In this document: piece by piece, positions 23,166 to 34,421 of the stretch | How positions within the stretch are numbered: position 1 is the stretch's first letter | Layout: every line of letters begins with the position of its first letter | DNA from: Suillus spraguei | Taxonomy: Eukaryota; Basidiomycota; Agaricomycetes; Boletales; Suillaceae | Direction: 5' to 3' | NCBI GenBank assembly: GCA_016800925.1 | Contig: JABCPU010000252.1 | Location: 36,172 to 100,171 of the forward strand | DNA length: 64,000 nt | Notes under the pieces: model-generated | What the model was told of the DNA's origin: nothing | The model's input: only the letters and a program-made list of their open reading frames with translations | The model's database searches: none | Made by a program: the position numbers and the translations under genes

Positions 23166-24760
23166 GTGGCATTAGCTTGAAGTCCGATATCTCCCTAATT
23201 CTGTTTCTCATCTCTTCAAGCTTAAATATCGGCCCGGGTTCAACTATAGTAAATGTAAATGGTTGGCTAAACGCGACTCCAGATGATTACCTCCTGATCC
23301 TCCTTGATATTTGTCTGCATTTGGTCGGTTGATTGCTCTTCATTTCATATTGACGATGTATCTAGCCTTCAAGCTTCAAGCTTCACCTTTCACACCCTCG
23401 TCCAAGTTACCTCTTGTCCGATAGACCGTTGGTACAGTCCTGCTGAAAAATGCTTGTACTCCAGTCACTCAGATCACACTCACCACAGCCTTGTCTGTGA
23501 GTTTCAATCGTATATATCTTTATGGACTGCTCAATTCATGCTCTTCATTGCCTGTGACTTTATATTTGTATTCAGAGGCTCCACGTCTGCAGATCTATTT
23601 AGACATCATTGAGTTTGTTGTGCATCGTTTGACTGTTCTAGCGAATTCAATTTCTAATAGCATACTCTTCAGCGTTGACGACCATCCGTTCCTCACTCAA
23701 GATTCCGCTCTGGTATTATTCCACATTCGCGTGATGTTTGAGTTATTTTCTGGCATAGATGATGAAGCGACCCGTCGTATGTCTCTTTTCTACTTCACCT
23801 ACCATGGATCAATATTCAGCGTTTCCAAGGGACATTGCCACATATGTTTTCATTGCCCTGCATCGACCTCAATATTAACATTCTTCATCAGAGTGTATCC
23901 TACATGGTGGCATAATGGATGGCTGACGACAATGAATCTGGTGTTTGGGGGTATAGCAGGATATTTTGATCTCATCCCAAATACCAGATTCGTCTCGTAC
24001 TCTTCAGTACCCTTCAAGAAACGATAGCTGATTTATGCTGGGCATAATGTCTCGTTCAACATGAGTGAGCTTAGATCTGTTCATTATATACAGCGCTGTT
24101 AACGTACGGTGTCTTGCATTCGCGACCGCATTGCCTTTGGTGCTATCTAAAATCCATGACGACAAACAGTTTGCGTTGTTTGAGGTGTACCCTCGTGAGT
24201 TCGACATCCGTGTGATGTCCAAGTTGTTTACTGGTCTCTTTCCTACTTCACTATCAGCGATCAATTTTCATATTCAACATTTCCAGGGGACATTGCCATG
24301 TATATTTTCATTGCCCTGCATCGACCTCAATACCAATATCGATATCCTTCGTCAGAGCGTACCCCATATGGTGGCATAATTCCAGTTTATGGATGACTGA
24401 CAACGCTGACGAGGATGGTGTTTGGGGGTATAGCAGGATATGTTGATCGTTTTCTACTCATCCCAAACGCCAGACTCGTCTCGCACTCTTCGGCACCCCT
24501 AAAAAACTAGCTGATTTATGCTGGACATAATGTCTCGTTCAATGTGAGTGAACTATTGCTCTTATGTGTTCATAAACTATTTCAGGACTGCCCTTTTCCA
24601 TCCCCTGATGGCATACATGCACGCAGTGTATCCAGACACTGTCGCAGCCACATTTCAATTGAACTATTTGTTGTTCACTTGTATTTGCTATGCAGGAGCC
24701 TTTCAATATATCATTGAGTGTCGCTCGTGTGGTATGTAAGTGGAACAGCGGCTTGTTAAT
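23166..24760 (+). pseudogene. Unrecognised multi-exon gene remnant (unit 3)
   Basis: Nearly identical to 747-2340, with the module at about 23850-24070 and 24300-24560. Differences include three extra bases near 24162 (GATGACGACAAACAG). Same uncertain family; no intact frame. Confidence 0.4.
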
Positions 24761-24867
24761 TAGTATTAGGTTTGAACTGGGTACTACTCGCACTTCAGAT
24801 CTCAGATCTGTCAGATTTCAATTTCAACAGCGATCGATGAAGACTAAGTAAAGTTACCATACTGAAA

Positions 24868-26385
24868 CTACAAATGTGGAATAAACTTGGTCCAAACTAC
24901 TGTATCGTATGCGCCAGGAGGAAGTGATCGTAAGTTCAGGAACATAAGTACAATTATTGTAACACGTGAAAAAAAGTAAAGATAGATGATGCCGGTGTAA
25001 AGAAGTCTGCCAAGTACCGCAAAAACAATGATGATAACCCGTTGTAGAGGGGATGGGTCTTCCCATGCTTTTTTCCATGTCCCCCAGGTGAAGTCCGTGT
25101 CTTCAAGTTCAAATTCGTCGCATAGCCAGGCACCACACGTCCATAACATGGACAGCATACTAATGATAAAAGCCACCATTAGCAAAGATGCCATTGCAGC
25201 GGAAGCCACATGCCATAATATCTGCTCTGTGTGTCTCATAAACAAGAAATTCCAGGCCAGACAATGTATCACTCCAAATGCCACTCCACTAATACTTCCG
25301 ATCATCGTTGTGATCATAGACAAGTAAGAAAAGCTTGGATCCCTAATGGAGCCACCAATACAAATCAAGAACGGGTCTACCACGGGAGATCGGCGTACTA
25401 CTGATATAAATCTTGAATGGAGAGAAATCAGAACAAGCTCTTCAGGAATATTGATAACATACCTATCGTCGTCTAAGCTTTTACCAGGTGGAGGAGCAGT
25501 TACCTCAGAGTTCCAGTGAACAATATAAGGGCGGCCCACATCCTTAGGCTTCCTCAACCATAAGCCATAGGAAATGCAAGTCAGAGCGGCAACACCCAGG
25601 GTGTCAATTTCAAGCAGTGTTGCGGGAAGGTTCTGAGTGTAACGGGCAATGAGCTGGATCAAAAACCACACTATTTGAAGAATAGCGATGCATTTTGATA
25701 GTATATCGCCCTTGCTTCGGTCTTCTATGTCTGCCTTTGTGATGACAGGCATCTCCACGGATCCCTCACAAACAAACTGCAGGAGCTCCTCAGGTGTGAG
25801 AGTGGCCCGCAGCTCACCATCGACATAGAGCACAAATCCACCCATCTGTGCAAAGAACCCGTGCGTTAGTGTCCATTCTGTGAAGGCATTAGTTTGATGT
25901 TAGTTTCAAGAGTCCGAGTATCACAATGACTAACTAGCGCTTGAGCCTCTGTTGGAAATTGGGATGTCTCCAAGTAACGTGACTGCCAGCTCGCTCGGGT
26001 TCTGCCACATGGCTCGATGCCGGGTGCGTTGGGTACCAAAGACATTATTGAAATCCTTTGCAACTTGACGAGCACTGATAAACTGCAATGCAGCCAAGGT
26101 AACTATGGCTTCAGGGAGGATGAATGCTACAATCATGAGGATCAGACGACGAAAGGCATTGCCAATCGCCCACTGGTCCATGTACGGAATGTCCGGATGG
26201 ACAGCAGTCCATGTGCATGCAAACAAAGTTAAACCACAGCTCGACACAATGTCCCACAAGGTTCTGGCATTGCAGGATGGACAGTTACTGGCATCGAGTG
26301 CATGGATACAGGTATCATTGAGACCTGAGAGTGAAGCGCGAACAAATGGAATGCAGAAGAGGACAGCACGAAGTAAAAAGATCAT
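24868..26385 (-). CDS. Multi-span membrane protein, Agaricomycete family (only intact copy)
   Basis: Exon 1 is 26385-25935, a 57-nt intron follows (25878-25934, GTTAGT..CACAG), and exon 2 is 25877-24868; the splice joins in phase to give 486 aa. Features: signal-like leader MIFLLRAVLFCIPFVRA, then TLWDIVSSCGLTLFACTW, TAVHPDIPYMDQ, a span ending LAALQF, THGFFAQMGGFVLYVDGE after the splice, and five to six further hydrophobic spans (for example LLEIDTLGVAALTCISYGLW). The C-terminus is FSRVTIIVLMFLNLRSLPPG. This matches a widespread, uncharacterised mushroom family of plasma- or endomembrane proteins; the biochemical role is unknown. The upstream ATG used by the unit 1 copy is present but out of frame here (a one-base loss), so the internal ATG at 26385 is chosen. 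About eight spans predicted. Confidence 0.72.
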
Positions 26386-26487
26386 TGAAAATTGAGGGTA
26401 TATTGTCTGTTCATTCTGCTCCCTTTTTATGGGGTTCTGCGCACATGGTTGAGGTGCGTTTACATAGTCACATATCCTGTATATTAC

Positions 26488-26750
26488 GACGAGTCCACCA
26501 CCTGTTGTGCCTTCGGCACAGGAAGCAAAAGGAGTGCTTCGCACTCCTTTTGCTCCCTGGCCAAGGCTTCATCCTAATAATTCTGTTTGCCCAAGGCACA
26601 GGAAGGCAAAAGAGTGCTTCACACTCTTTTTGCCTTCCTGGCCTTGGCTTCATCCCAATAATTCTCTTTTGCCCAAGGCACAGAAAGCCAAAAAGAGTGC
26701 TTCGCACTCTTTTTGGCTTTCTGGCCTTGGCTTCATCCTAATAATCACTA
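26488..26750. repeat. Helitron 3' hairpin cluster
   Basis: After a 6-bp hairpin (TGTGCC TTC GGCACA at about 26506-26520), three consecutive units of about 80 bp each form long near-perfect inverted repeats centred on GTGCTTCGCAC or GTGCTTCACAC, with arms such as GGCAAAA and GCCAAAAAGAGTG. Each ends in GGCTTCATCCTAATAAT or a close variant. The same units occur, partly eroded, at 61684-61915 and once more near 63060-63170. Confidence 0.88.
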
Positions 26751-26910
26751 CTTCGTGCACCTTAACTTATTCGCAATCATAGTGGATTTTAAAACAGACA
26801 TGTACATTTTGAGCAGCATTTCAAGAAAACTAAAACTAAAATCTACTGCACCATCTAAAAGTGCACTATACATTCGGTCCTCTATATAAAAGTACATCAA
26901 TATACATCAA

Positions 26911-29900
26911 TCAATCCTCAACCTCCATATCATCTCTATCTCTAAGTCCTCTCAGCACTTCTGTATACACCACATTGGTCGTCTTTGACCCTTCTTCATG
27001 CTCCGGAAAGATGGCACGCACTCTCTCTGGGTGAGTGCAGCGAGACAAAGCCACATACAGCTGTCCATGACTGAACACGGGAGTCCGCAAATCCAGCCCA
27101 ACCCACTTCACACTTTGACCTTGAGCCTTGTTGATTGTCATAGCGAACGCAAGATGAACGGGGAATTGGCGACACTTGAAAGGGATAGGGTTGTCTTCAG
27201 ACGTGGCATCCAGCGTCATGCGGGGGATTAAGACAGTGTTCTGATCGTCTTGATGAGCTTCATCAACTCCATCTCTAAGAATACGACACCTGAGGACGCG
27301 CGTGGTCCAAGACAGGAGGATCATCCTAGTTCCGTTATAGAGGCCATTGGTGGGGTCCAAGTTGCGCAACGACATGAGAGGAACACCCACTTTGAGTTCC
27401 AATTTGTGCAAAGGGAACCCTGATGGCGTGAGAGTATGAAGGTACTCTGGTGGGATGTAGTCGTAGTCCTTCTCAGTGATTGAGTCTGCGCTGGTGAAGA
27501 CCGCTTTATCTCCAGGGAATGATTCAAGAATGTTGGCATTGATTTCGTCCACATCAGTGTTCTTTGCAGAGAGGATGGTACGTTCCAGGAAGAAGGAATC
27601 ATTCACAGGAGGATGCCCAGGGAGCAGAATAGGAGAGTATAGGGCATTGATGAGAGAGCGGATATCATTGTCAGGGCAGCGCATATGAATCGGAAGGGCG
27701 ACCGTTCCATCTGCATGTGTGCCCTTCCCAGCTCCAATCTCAAGAAGCCACTTTGCAAATTCATCAGAGGCGGGGTCTTGGCCAAGCCGCATGTTTGTCT
27801 TTAGGTGGAAGATGCGAAGCCTTGGCCAGATGCGAGATCTGCAAAATGTAGCGCCCACTATCTGCTCCCTGGATCCATGAGGCACCACCGGCAGGGTCTG
27901 TCTGAAGTCTCCTCCAAAGAGCATCGTCATTCCTCCAAAATCAGCATCGACGTTCAGAAGGTCGCGCAATGAGCGATCAAGGCATTCCAGATTGTGATGG
28001 TGTAGCATAGGAATTTCATCACAGATGATGAGGGAGGTGGCCTTGAGAAGCTCATGCACGACATCTCCTTTCTTGATGTTGCAGGAGCTGTCCTCATTGA
28101 TGGGAATTGGAATTTTGAATCGAGAATGAGCCGTGCGTCCGCCTGGCAGGAGGAGAGAAGCGATTCCAGAGGAAGCCACGCATAGGACAATCTTGCCTTC
28201 AGCATGGAGCTTTGAAGCAAAGAGCTTGCAGAGATATGTCTTTCCACATCCACCTGCACTGTGGACAAAGTATGAATGTCCAGGTCTTTGTTCATTATGT
28301 TGCATGGCATCATCGACCACTGCATCAAAGACTGTCCTCTGCTCCTGATTAAGAGAAAGCACTCCTTGGTTCACCATCTGCTGGAGCTCCTCCTGGTTAT
28401 ATTGGAGCTGCTCGGCAATGAGCTGATTTCCCTGCATGGCCCCCCATCTTGCTGCCATTTGAGGTACAGGCATCTGAGGAATCGCTTGCAAAGACTTTCC
28501 ATTTTTGCGGAGCATGCCATCGATGAGATAGAGACCATAGTCATGAACCTCTTCATCTGTAGGGTCGGGGATGCTGAATGGGACGCGTGATAGGCGGTGG
28601 CGCAGATCATCGCAGAGATTCTCCTTGAAGTGGTTCCAAAGATCACTGGGGTCTGTAGGGTTGGAGTGTATGAGGATGATGGCAAAGAGGTTGCGCATGC
28701 CATGTCCAGTGCTCATATGAGAGGCGTCCTGCAAGCACTGGATCCATTCATTATCATCCTCAAGCAGACCCCTGCGCCGACATGCCTCCTTGAAAGTGTC
28801 GCATAAGACACCGTCAACTGTCCGAAGGTTCTCATAGGAGGTGGCCCCTTGAAGACATGGTAAGTTTTATTCATAAAAATTGACGTCAGGACCATACCTT
28901 TTACTACAGTCAAAAGCAATCTCAGGTAGAAGCGCTCTCCGGAGCCGGGTGCAGCAGAGTACATCCTTCCAATTGCTATTCCGCGTTGGCGTATCTTCCA
29001 CGCCGTCTTGTTCCATACGAATCTTGAGGGGAAGTCCTGGTAGAGGTGGTCGTGGGCTCCAGCAGCCACCAAGACATTATTGGAGTTAGCCTTGAACCAT
29101 CCAGTGAGGCAAGTCTCCTTGGTTGCTGCGCGCTCAAGAACATCCTGTGCATTATCCTCAGGATCATAAAACACCATGTGTTCATCTGGGAGGTGGACCG
29201 GCAAGCGATAGACAGAGGGCCATTCAAGGTGCATTCCAAACTCAAAGATGTGCCATGCGGCCTCAGTGGAGCTGATGTATCTGGAGTCAAGATAGGTTTT
29301 GACCTCATCCACCGGTCCTGTCATCTCCAATGTGGCACGGTCATTTCCCTTGTAGATGTACTTGTGGATGTATTTGACCAACTTGATAGAAGCACAGACT
29401 TCGAGATTGATGTGGCAGTTGAATTCTACCAGCAGTTGCGGGGGGTGGGGAACGACATCTTTGTTGGTGAAGATGTCATCATTTTTTTGGATGGTGCGAC
29501 CATTGTCTGGCCTGGCATACTTTGGATAGCCGTCCTCCTTCATCAATGTCTGGGGAGTGAAAGACTTTGGATAACGCTTCTTGCACTTTCCATTCTCCAA
29601 GCAACGCTGCGTAGTGCAGGGGCCATGGAGCATGTATTTTTGTACGGCCTCATAGAGTTGTGGATGGACATTTCTGTCAGGGATTTGGGCGGAGATGAAG
29701 GAGTCGATCTGTTCCACAGTGCGAATCTTGTGATCTGGATCCAGGAAGATGAGAAGGTGCATGTGAGGCAGGCCACGCTTCTGATATTCAATGGTGTACA
29801 CCAATCCCGCAACCTTGCCATAGTAGCCATCGCGAACCTTCTTCAAGAGAGCCTTCTGCTTCTGGTAAAATACGCGAGCAACCAAGTCTGGACGGTCCAC

Positions 29901-32854
29901 AGCACTCTGACCTACATAAGAAAACTCATCAGGATCATGTCATAATAATGCATCAAAATATGTCTCTTTACCTGGAAGGAGATTCTCAGTAATCTCAGGC
30001 CAGCTTCCATTGGCAGTCATCGTCAGGAAAAGATCGGGCTTCTTGCAGGCACGGCAGATGGCCAGAGAGTCCTGCAGCAGCTGCTGCATATACCGAGGGC
30101 TTCCATTATGAGAGGAGGGAAGGATTATGGAACGACCTGTCTCAGCTAAATTGCCCACTCCATCATTGAAAACATTATCTGTCAGCCCTCAGTAGCAGTC
30201 AGCCCTGAGCTTCTTCTGATTGTTTCTTATCCAGTTGAGTCTGCTCTGCTCGATTGATGCCCAAGCATCAACCACATACTGCTGGAACAGCCTTCCACCA
30301 CGAAAGATGTTATTGTGATCCAGGCAAGGGGGGCGGGGATGAAGTCGAAAGGCGTAATACAGCAGCTGAGTCACTTTTTTTGCACGTGCACGCCCACCCA
30401 CAGGAACGATCATATCAATGTAGAGGTCCCAGCCATCCTCTCCCTTAGGAAAGAGAATGACATAATGAAGACAGGCGTATGCATGGCTAAGTTGACTTAT
30501 GCGCCGAAGCGGACCGCCTTGATAATATACGATAATGTCGCGTGCATGACGCACCTCCTCGGATCCATCTCCAGGAAGAATTCCAGCAATATCATTGGCA
30601 GTGGGAAGATTATATCTTCGACCATCTGTGCCTGGCTGGAAATGAATAAGCATAGAAAGGTCTGTCTGCTCCTCTGGAGGCTTCTCTCGCATGACTTGAT
30701 ATGCCTGCTTATACACAGCGGCATATGGGTGGTTGCGATGCAACATATCGTGCAGATCTCTGAGAATCTGAGGATTGAGGCCTTCATTTCCAGGGCGGGT
30801 GGTGCGTATGTTGGTGGCTTCTTCAGAGTCATATATATAAAGTTGAGCGTATGAAGGCTGGACACCTTCTGGAGGCAAAAGACTGCCCATGAGATGGTGA
30901 AGAGAACCATGAATACGAAAAGCATTTGGGCCAGATCCTTGAAGAGCACGATCCTCGATATTGACACCAACAGAGGTAAATGCAAGAGCACTGTTGTACT
31001 GGCGAATTTTGGACACAAATGTTCTGTCCGCATAGGCCCGCTCTAGCTCAGGTGGCCATGCTGGAAATGGGGGAAGGCTGACTTGGCCCTGCAAGCAGCA
31101 CATACCAAAGCGAGGATTTTGTAAAGAGGAGTTGGACAGTCTTTCGCATGCAAAGTGAAGCGCATGACATTTGGGGCACTCTACGTTAAGAGGACCAAGA
31201 GTGTGATGGTTTATCGGTTCCGTATATGCTCGGGATCCATCAGGAACAGGAATGACCTGATTGATACGCTGGTCATCCTCTGCTTCACGCTCTTGGCGTT
31301 GTTCTTCTTGCTGTGTTCTTCTTCTCTCCTCATCTTCTGCATGTTGCTGTTCAGATAATGGATCATTATATTCATGTAGTGCCTCCTCAAGACGCTCCTG
31401 CCGCTCATGAACTCTCTGCTCCTCACGGTTGTGACGTGCTTCTTCTTGTTGGCTTGCTCATAGACGATCCCGATCCTGCCTATCGTGCTGCTCCTGTTCC
31501 TGCTGCTGCTGTTCCAGAGCATGCTGACTCTGTATATTGACCTGCCCAGCTTCTTGCTGCTGCATTTGCTGCTGCATTTGCTGTTGCATCTGCTGCTGCA
31601 TTTGCTGCTGCATTTGCTGTTGCATCTGCTGCTGCATCTGCTGTTGCCAAACTTGCTGCTGCTGTTGGTGAAGAGCCTCCTCAGCCTCTCTGTTGATGAT
31701 TCTCTCAGCCTCTCTATTGATCCTCCTGGCTTCTTGCTGGCGCAATTGCCATTGGATCTGCTGTCTTCGAAATGCCTCCTGTGCTGGTACATCATTTCTG
31801 GGTGGCATAGGATTAGGCATGTGGGGATCATCAAAGTTCTGAGGGCCTCGGTGCTGTCGATTCATCAATTCAGCTTCTTGTGGCTGTTCACGGCGAGCAT
31901 TCTCAGCATGTCTAGCAATTATCTCAGCTATTTGCTGCTGATGCAAAGCATGGTTTTCGTTTCCCTGTGCAGCTTGCTGCTGCATCAAGTGAAAGGCTGC
32001 CAGATCATTTTGGGCCTGTCTACGGAGACGCTCAGCTTCTTGCTGCTGCAACTGATGCTGAATCTGCTGCTGCTGGTGAAGAAATTCATTCTGTGCTTGT
32101 CTTTCAAGCAAGTCATTTCTAATGCGCTCTGCCTCAAGCTGCTGCCGAAACTGGACATTGAACTGGTCATGATTATCAGGTTCAGGTGGTGCAGGTACAG
32201 GTTGTACAGGACGTGCAAAGTATTGGAGGGGATTATCAAAGTTGTGAGGACCAACTGCACCCTCATAATGAATAGGACCATACACAGGAGGCACAGGAGG
32301 TGCGGGTTGAATAGGCTGAACAGGTTCGTTAGGAATATGAGGTATATGCGGAGGCTGTATCTGTGCTGCCATGAGCTCTGCTTGCGCCTGCTGTCTTATC
32401 TCCTCTCTGTCCTGCTGTCGACGAACATTACGCTGACGACGTCTGTTGTTGTGAGCAGCATTTGTCTGGTCATTCAAACGTGCATTATAATCAACAGGAG
32501 GACGATGAGCATGCAACACATGTTCGATTGCATTTCGAGGCAAGCCAGGATATTGCGCGACTGGCAGCGGTTGATGTGCAAAGTAAGGAGGCTGCATAAC
32601 AGGCGCAGCTGGCATGAAATTTGGCTGTACAGGAGCAGCGGATCTATTCTGATTGGTATGGATAGCATGACGACGATTGCGCCTGCTAGGGGAAGTCATC
32701 TGAAGTCGATCAAGTCTTTCCAGTTCGCGCTGTGATCGACGATCGCGTTCTGGGGTGGTCTGTTCTATATTTCTAAATGGTGATGCGCAAACATTAGCAT
32801 CATGTACCAATACATATCAGCAGCAACTCACTGAACAGGTATATTTTGTTCCAT
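26911..32854 (-). pseudogene. Helitron Rep/Pif1 helicase (RepHel) gene with two in-frame TGAs
   Basis: Exons (minus): 32854-32832, 32772-29972, 29911-28898, 28847-26911; introns of 59, 60 and 50 nt, all GT..AG and in phase, give about 1,924 codons. Order: a Gln/Arg-rich region with (Q)nM repeats; a CxxC zinc finger (VECPKCHALHFACE); a Helitron N-terminal domain; the HUH nickase (GLPHMHLLIFL, residues about 985-995) with the two-tyrosine motif KYIHKYIYKG; then a Pif1-type SF1 helicase with Walker A GGCGKTYL and Walker B IICDEIPM. The Rep nicks and joins single strands and the helicase unwinds, driving rolling-circle transposition. The only lesions seen are TGA at 31458-31460 and 30189-30191, both in frame; there is no frameshift in 5.8 kb. 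The start exon is inferred from splice fit. Confidence 0.85.
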
Positions 32855-33035
32855 TTTATCGTTCAAATTGGTTGTTTATAGCAAGATTTGAGTTTTCTGA
32901 ACTCATCCATAAGTCAATTCCTATCATCATCAATAACAAACAAAACCCACAAAAAGTGTATATTATATTGCACTCTGTTACAACTTGGCTGCAGGGGAAG
33001 GCAATGTAATTCAAGAATTCTAGTCAAAAGCAGCA

Positions 33036-33320
33036 GCCAAATTGTGTGAAAATTTGTGTCACCAAATTGTGTAATCAAAATGTGTTATGATTTGTGTCAC
33101 TCAATGCAAGCAAATTGGTGTAATCAAAATGTGTTGTGATTTGTGTCACCAAATGTAAGCAAATGGTGTAATCAAAATGTGTTGTGATTTGTGTCACTCA
33201 ATGCAAGCAAATTGGTGTAATCAAAATGTGTTGTGATTTGTGTCACCAAATGTAAGCAAATGGTGTAATCAAAATGTGTTATGATTTGTGTAACCAAATG
33301 CAAGCAAATTGTGTAACCCA
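33036..33320. repeat. 48-49 bp tandem repeats in the Helitron leader
   Basis: Five full units plus partial ends, each built around GTAATCAAAATGTGTTRTGATTTGTGTCAC. Units alternate between ...CTCAATGCAAGC and ...CCAAATGTAAGC endings, so the true period is about 97 bp. They lie between the helicase start codon and the 5' terminus. Confidence 0.88.
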
Positions 33321-33668
33321 ACGCGTGACAAACTTTCCGTTATTGCTTTTGCTATTCTTGATGCTCACTCCCCCATGGTAGGAAAAGTGCGTTGTTTGTC
33401 CGTATTGTGCCCGGAGCACAGCAGGCGTGCGGATTACTGTCCACTATATCGCGTTTGGCAGGTGTTTCGAAATTTTTGGACTCCGTAGAATTTTAGCTGT
33501 CGAAATTCTGAAATCGGACGTTTTTTTCATGCGATCACGCAAGTTTTCTCTATGGAATCGTCTAGTGAGCTAACCGAAACGCACGCGAGCATAAGCGAAA
33601 ACCACATGGCCCTACGCGAAAGCCACGCAAGCTAGCGAGAACTTTCACACCCGTTCTTTCTTCTTAGA
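33321..33668. other. Helitron 5' terminal region
   Basis: No gene. The last 90 bp (ACCACATGGCCCTACGCGAAAG through CTTTCACACCCGTTC) are shared with 63325-63405 of the second Helitron-like element, marking the conserved 5' end. Confidence 0.7.
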
Positions 33669-33739
33669 TATATATTATGACACTATCTTCTTCTCGTCGG
33701 TTCTCTAATCGGCTCGCTAGTACTGTGCTGTTCAGCATA

Positions 33740-34218
33740 GTAGGACTCTGCCACACCAAGCAATAAGCAATACTTCAAAGTCATAGGTTTTGGCATTCAA
33801 TTTGCAGGATGCATGCAGGGTGGCTGGCATCGCCGTGTGTCTGGATGATGGCATCTGTTCATTCTGGTCTGTTTTCATTGATTCATGCACAGGTGTATGC
33901 CTCGAGGCCACCGCAACCACCAGGGAATCTAAATATGTGGTGTGGTGCTACATGCCTAATGCAGTAAGTCTGACGATGAGACGCAAGACGTACTTGGATG
34001 CCATCATCATCGTCCAGTAGCCATATGGAATGCAGGGCAGAATGCTTATCATTAGAGTATCAATTTTAAACAAGGTTATTAGAAGGTTGACTCAACGTAA
34101 CAGACAACGATAAACCACACAAGCTGAAGCATCATGATGGCGATATCTTTCGATAGTTCACCACCGCCCCAGAGAACATGCATATCCACGGATACGTCAC
34201 GAACAAAGCTCCGAAATT
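33740..34218 (-). pseudogene. Degenerate membrane-gene copy, left half split by a LINE
   Basis: Colinear with 17640-18100: the GCAGGATGCATGCAGGGTGG..GGCATCGCC segment, the AGGTGTATGCCTCGAGGCC motif, TGGAATGCAGGGCAGAATG, AACGTAACAGACAACGA, and finally GATACGTCACGAACAAAGC. It breaks off at the LINE target site (34207-34218) and resumes at 40479. Confidence 0.65.
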
Positions 34219-34421
34219 TTTTTTTTTTTTTTTTTTGAATCCTTGTTTTGTGTCCGTTGGGGCGGAGCCCTATGATAGACATTACATGCGGTATTTACTC
34301 TAATTGATGCATATGTGCGTGTCCGTGGATGTTGGGTCGTGTTCAATGGTCCTGGCCGAGGTGCGGACGTTAACACCAGCTTAAGGTGAAAGGGGGGGTT
34401 GTTACAGGGATTGGGGTGCGT

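Larger units (their letters stand above)
22321..26432. repeat. Segmental duplication, copy 2 of 2
   Basis: Nearly identical to 1-4018, and slightly longer because copy 1 has deletions. Contains a P450 remnant, an unrecognised gene remnant and the only intact membrane-protein gene. On the left it joins gene X of unit 2 at about 22310-22321; on the right its homology stops shortly before the Helitron. Confidence 0.93.
26488..33668 (-). mobile_element. Autonomous-type Helitron
   Basis: On the minus strand the element would start at 33668 with TCTAAGAAG, preceded by host A as Helitrons require. A related 5' end recurs at 63408. The 3' side is at about 26488, where GACGAGTCCACCACC is shared with 61684 and is followed by a small hairpin (TGTGCC/GGCACA) and a series of larger hairpins. 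A canonical CTRR end was not found, so the 3' boundary is approximate. In between is a single spliced Rep-helicase gene. It lies between the intact membrane gene and its degenerate neighbour in unit 3. Confidence 0.82.

Noticed and set aside
29046..29945. 299-codon plus-strand frame
   Set aside because: Antisense to the HUH nickase exon of the Helitron; no domain of its own.
31485..32735. 416-codon plus-strand frame rich in Leu
   Set aside because: It is the antisense of the Gln-rich part of the Helitron gene (CTG/TTG opposite CAG/CAA); the minus-strand frame continues into recognised domains.
33036..33320. Possible CRISPR array
   Set aside because: Units are contiguous with no unique spacers, the period alternates, and the context is a eukaryotic Helitron.
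33690..33740. GGACTC at about 33727 as an inverted match to GAGTCC at 26491 (terminal inverted repeat of the Helitron)
   Set aside because: Only 6 bp, and the conserved 5' end shared with the second element stops earlier, at 33668.
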